A stretch of DNA of 54,496 nt from Tannerellaceae bacterium (GTDB taxonomy: Bacteria; Bacteroidota; Bacteroidia; Bacteroidales; Tannerellaceae), in NCBI GenBank assembly GCA_031257015.1, contig JAIRPK010000019.1:1-54496 (forward strand). Reading direction: 5' to 3'. The notes below the pieces were generated by a model. The model did no database searches. It was given only the letters and a program-made list of their open reading frames with translations, and was not told the DNA's origin. The position numbers and the translations under genes are program-made. How positions within the stretch are numbered: the stretch's first letter is position 1; every line of letters begins with the position of its first letter. Below, one piece after another: positions 52,103 through 54,496 of the stretch.

Positions 52103-54466
52103 TTATGGATTGCCTGGCATTGGGATCCAGTTGCGAACGGCGCGGATGGCATAACCTTGCGATCTAGGGTCATTAGTCGTATTAACAGCATTATTAAGAT
52201 TCGTGCCGGTGCCATTTACATATACTCTGTACGGATAACCGCTAGTGGCATCAACAGAAGAAGTCCAGTGTATTGTATTGGGTTTAGTTGTACCACCCAT
52301 CCCTGGATATAGCGATACGGAACCACTCTTGTTGTTGTATATGTCAAACTCTCCATTATTCGGGATGCAGATCGTGTCTGTCGTATTAATCGGGAGGTAG
52401 AGCCAGTTAGTGCTGATATTCTTTGTAGCGCCGCTTGCCGGGGCTGCTATCAGTATTCCCCACTCGTCTGTCGTAGGTACTCGCCATCCATTCGGGCAAG
52501 GGCCTTGCTCATTGACTCCTGACCACAAGTTGTCGTCCCTGGTGTCCAGCCAGTTGTTCGCCGTTCCAACGTACATGCTATCCTTGGCAGCGTAGCTGTT
52601 TGCGGAATCGACGCTGTAGAACTGGGTCGTTTTCTTGATATAAGTGACCAGCGGATTAAATGGCGTGTTGCGCCCCCACTGGAACAAGTCGCCTGTCCAG
52701 GCATATCCGTTGGCGGAGTCTTTGCTGAGCACCGGCAGTTGCTTTGTGTTGGTGGTAAAGGCGGTTGCTCCTACGTTCAGCGGCGCCCATAACAGGTTCC
52801 CAAGTTTGACTGGTGCATATCCAAGCTTGTTGTAATCCCAGCTTTCAACATAGTACTTCTTCGCGCGTGTCGCGTTCGTCTGGCTTTGAACGAGTATGTC
52901 AAATGCAATTGGGGCGGTTGTATGCGGCAGCTTTATGTGGTGCGTCGTTTCATACCGCAGGCCTTCGCCGACGGCATAGGTGCGGACGGTAGTGAAGTAG
53001 CAGGCGTCGTGAGCTTCGCTGATTGCCTGGAGATCTTCAGGAAGGAAGCCTGGGTATGGAGCCTGAAGTGCAAGGGAGGCGACGTTGCCATGGTCTAAAT
53101 CGCCGGAGAGGGTATAGCCTTTTGTGACTAGCAGCAGTTCTGCATATTCCTGGCCTGGAGCTGCGGTGTAGCGAATCGTATCTACCTTGTCGTCTTCATT
53201 GGTTCCGCCTCCGATTGCGCTTATGTCAAATATGCTGTTGGGGTCGTTGGGGCTTAGCTGTACATGGTCAAATGTAATGAAGCGTTGGTCTCTGGATGTG
53301 TCAATAGTATCCTCATCCCATCCCCATGGTTCGATGGTGAAATTGCCTTCAAACTCGTTTTCTACATACTTGTGAATATTGATTTTGTATGCCTGATTGG
53401 CTAAAATGTCCATGTCATTGCCATCTTTCAAATTCAGCGTATATATACGGGTTTCGCCTTTGTAGGAACCTTCTATTGCGAGAATCGTAGCTCCGGCTGT
53501 TCCGCCTTCGCTCTTTGTCAGCTTTGTCGGATAGAGGTAGAACTGCGACTTGTTCCATTCAAAGGAGTCTTTTGCGTTAGCGCCCTCGAAACCATCAATA
53601 ATTCCATTTTTGTCGTTGTCCTTATGCTCATCTATGCTATGATCAAGTGGCGTTCCGTTAGCAGTCGCCTCAACGTCAATAATCATCCTTCCTGAATTGG
53701 GCGACACGTCCGCCGAATCCTGAACGAAGCCTGCGCTTTTTGCATTACTGATAACGATATTTTTAACAGTGAAGCCTGTAAATTCTGCGTTATTGATAAT
53801 GTCAAATCTGGCCACACGCCTTTTCATATGTATCGTTGCAGATTTGGTTACTTCCGGATTAACCTCAATATAGGAAAGGCCGCTGTGGTCATTTTTGCTG
53901 AGCGACATGGGCAGCGGAGTATTAATGTTCACCAGGCTACCATCCGGTTGAGTGTTCAGCTCGTCCAGTAGCATCTGCTGAAAAACTGCTTCCGTCATAT
54001 TGGTCAGTTGCACACCGGCGAGGGCGCTTGAAGTGATGCCTGGAACAGTGCCTCCGGTCTGATTCACGTTATTCACGTTCGCCACGAAATAGAAATGCCA
54101 AAGGCCGCTCATCGTACCTGTTGCAATCGTAGCCGTAGCCGTAGCGGCATTTTCGTCTTGAGAAAAATTATAGATGGAAAGCTCGTTGTTTTTGTGCGAA
54201 GGATGGGAAAACACCTTTATCAAAATCCCGGAAGGATCAAAGCAATAGATGCGAAGCGTCTGGATTGTATTTTCTGCTGAATCCGCCGCAATCGTCGCAT
54301 AAGTCACAGGCCCTTTCTTGCCCAACGGCAACACAAAAGACATAGTTCCATCTCCTTCTTCTGGAGCGTAAGTACTCATCTTCTCCTCATTAGTACAGCT
54401 CGACAGGAATACAATTCCCAGAGCAACAGTAAACATTAAAAATTTATTCAAATACTTCATAAACAT
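52103..54466 (-). CDS. Fimbrillin-like surface lipoprotein with FISUMP domain
   Basis: A 787-residue lipoprotein (signal MKYLNKFLMFTVALGIVFLSSC; Cys near 24 lipidated). Starts at 54466 and 54460 (MFMK) are both possible. The N-terminal two thirds resemble Mfa-like fimbrillins of Bacteroidales: a Ser/Thr-rich start, LRIYCFDPSGILIKVF, and SGLWHFYFVANVN. The last about 230 residues carry the Fibrobacter-succinogenes major paralogous (FISUMP) domain (GYAWTGDLFQWGR, NGWRVPTTDEWGIL, WTSSVD...SQGYAIRAVRN). It is probably exposed on the cell surface and involved in adhesion. It has a strong terminator downstream. Confidence 0.87.
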   Translation of the reverse strand: MFMKYLNKFLMFTVALGIVFLSSCTNEEKMSTYAPEEGDGTMSFVLPLGKKGPVTYATIAADSAENTIQTLRIYCFDPSGILIKVFSHPSHKNNELSIYNFSQDENAATATATIATGTMSGLWHFYFVANVNNVNQTGGTVPGITSSALAGVQLTNMTEAVFQQMLLDELNTQPDGSLVNINTPLPMSLSKNDHSGLSYIEVNPEVTKSATIHMKRRVARFDIINNAEFTGFTVKNIVISNAKSAGFVQDSADVSPNSGRMIIDVEATANGTPLDHSIDEHKDNDKNGIIDGFEGANAKDSFEWNKSQFYLYPTKLTKSEGGTAGATILAIEGSYKGETRIYTLNLKDGNDMDILANQAYKINIHKYVENEFEGNFTIEPWGWDEDTIDTSRDQRFITFDHVQLSPNDPNSIFDISAIGGGTNEDDKVDTIRYTAAPGQEYAELLLVTKGYTLSGDLDHGNVASLALQAPYPGFLPEDLQAISEAHDACYFTTVRTYAVGEGLRYETTHHIKLPHTTAPIAFDILVQSQTNATRAKKYYVESWDYNKLGYAPVKLGNLLWAPLNVGATAFTTNTKQLPVLSKDSANGYAWTGDLFQWGRNTPFNPLVTYIKKTTQFYSVDSANSYAAKDSMYVGTANNWLDTRDDNLWSGVNEQGPCPNGWRVPTTDEWGILIAAPASGATKNISTNWLYLPINTTDTICIPNNGEFDIYNNKSGSVSLYPGMGGTTKPNTIHWTSSVDATSGYPYRVYVNGTGTNLNNAVNTTNDPRSQGYAIRAVRNWIPMPGNP

Positions 54467-54496
54467 TAAACTTAAAAAATTAATACTACAAAATTT

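Overview
The window is a piece of chromosome from a member of the Bacteroidota, most likely order Bacteroidales. The evidence is a SusC/SusD pair, a type IX secretion C-terminal domain on a GH16 enzyme, Bacteroidota-restricted families (DUF3256, DUF5063, HU-CCDC81/SPOR, Mfa-like fimbrillin, FISUMP) and many copies of the Bacteroidota -7 promoter element TAnnTTTG. Genus cannot be fixed from the sequence. No rRNA, tRNA, CRISPR array, transposase or integrase was found.

Layout. 0-1.8 kb: an ABC transporter ATPase/permease pair (minus strand). 2.1-7.3 kb: a chaperone operon clpC-htpG running into rfbC. 7.4-9.7 kb: a secreted phosphoesterase and rfbB, closed by a strong terminator. 10.3-13 kb: a T9SS-secreted GH16 glucanase, truA and a DUF3256 protein. 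13-15.2 kb: an NlpE-like lipoprotein diverging from a beta-propeller protein. 15.2-18.3 kb: an AT-rich stretch with a repeat array and an ABC-F ATPase that has a promoter and a possible attenuator leader. 18.4-24.6 kb (minus): an acyltransferase, ddl, a flavodoxin-like protein, then a PIF1-like helicase and a membrane-anchored HU-SPOR protein. 25.6-30.2 kb (plus): murB, an MBL hydrolase, DUF5063, a 3'-5' exonuclease and an RlmI-like methyltransferase. 30.3-35.7 kb: a protease-like/TPR protein, oxyR, engB and a Rid-family protein. 35.8-51.7 kb (minus): a glycan-utilisation locus with ROK kinase, NagB-like protein, sugar MFS transporter, ThuA protein, SusC, SusD, GH9, a triple-ThuA protein and a beta-propeller glycosidase. 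52.1-54.5 kb: a fimbrillin/FISUMP surface lipoprotein.

The strongest unexplained signal is a set of nine intergenic tandem-repeat arrays: about 1-80, 9963-10046, 15946-16235, 21370-21501, 24871-25444, 27414-27672, 32661-32838, 41988-42280 and 51818-52015. Each locus has its own unit sequence. The unit length is nevertheless almost always 21-23 bp (one array is 43 bp), which is about two helical turns, and almost every unit carries a short dyad. Two arrays 22 kb apart belong to one sequence family. The largest array (27 copies) lies between murB and a small operon for an HU-SPOR protein and a PIF1-like helicase, with a consensus DnaA box beside it. This makes a chromosome-organisation role an attractive but untested idea.

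The glycan locus is coherent. SusC/SusD import oligosaccharides, GH9 and the propeller glycosidase cut them, the MFS transporter brings sugars across the inner membrane, and the ROK kinase with the NagB-like protein feeds them into metabolism. The NagB-like gene hints at an amino-sugar glycan, but its active-site motif is altered.
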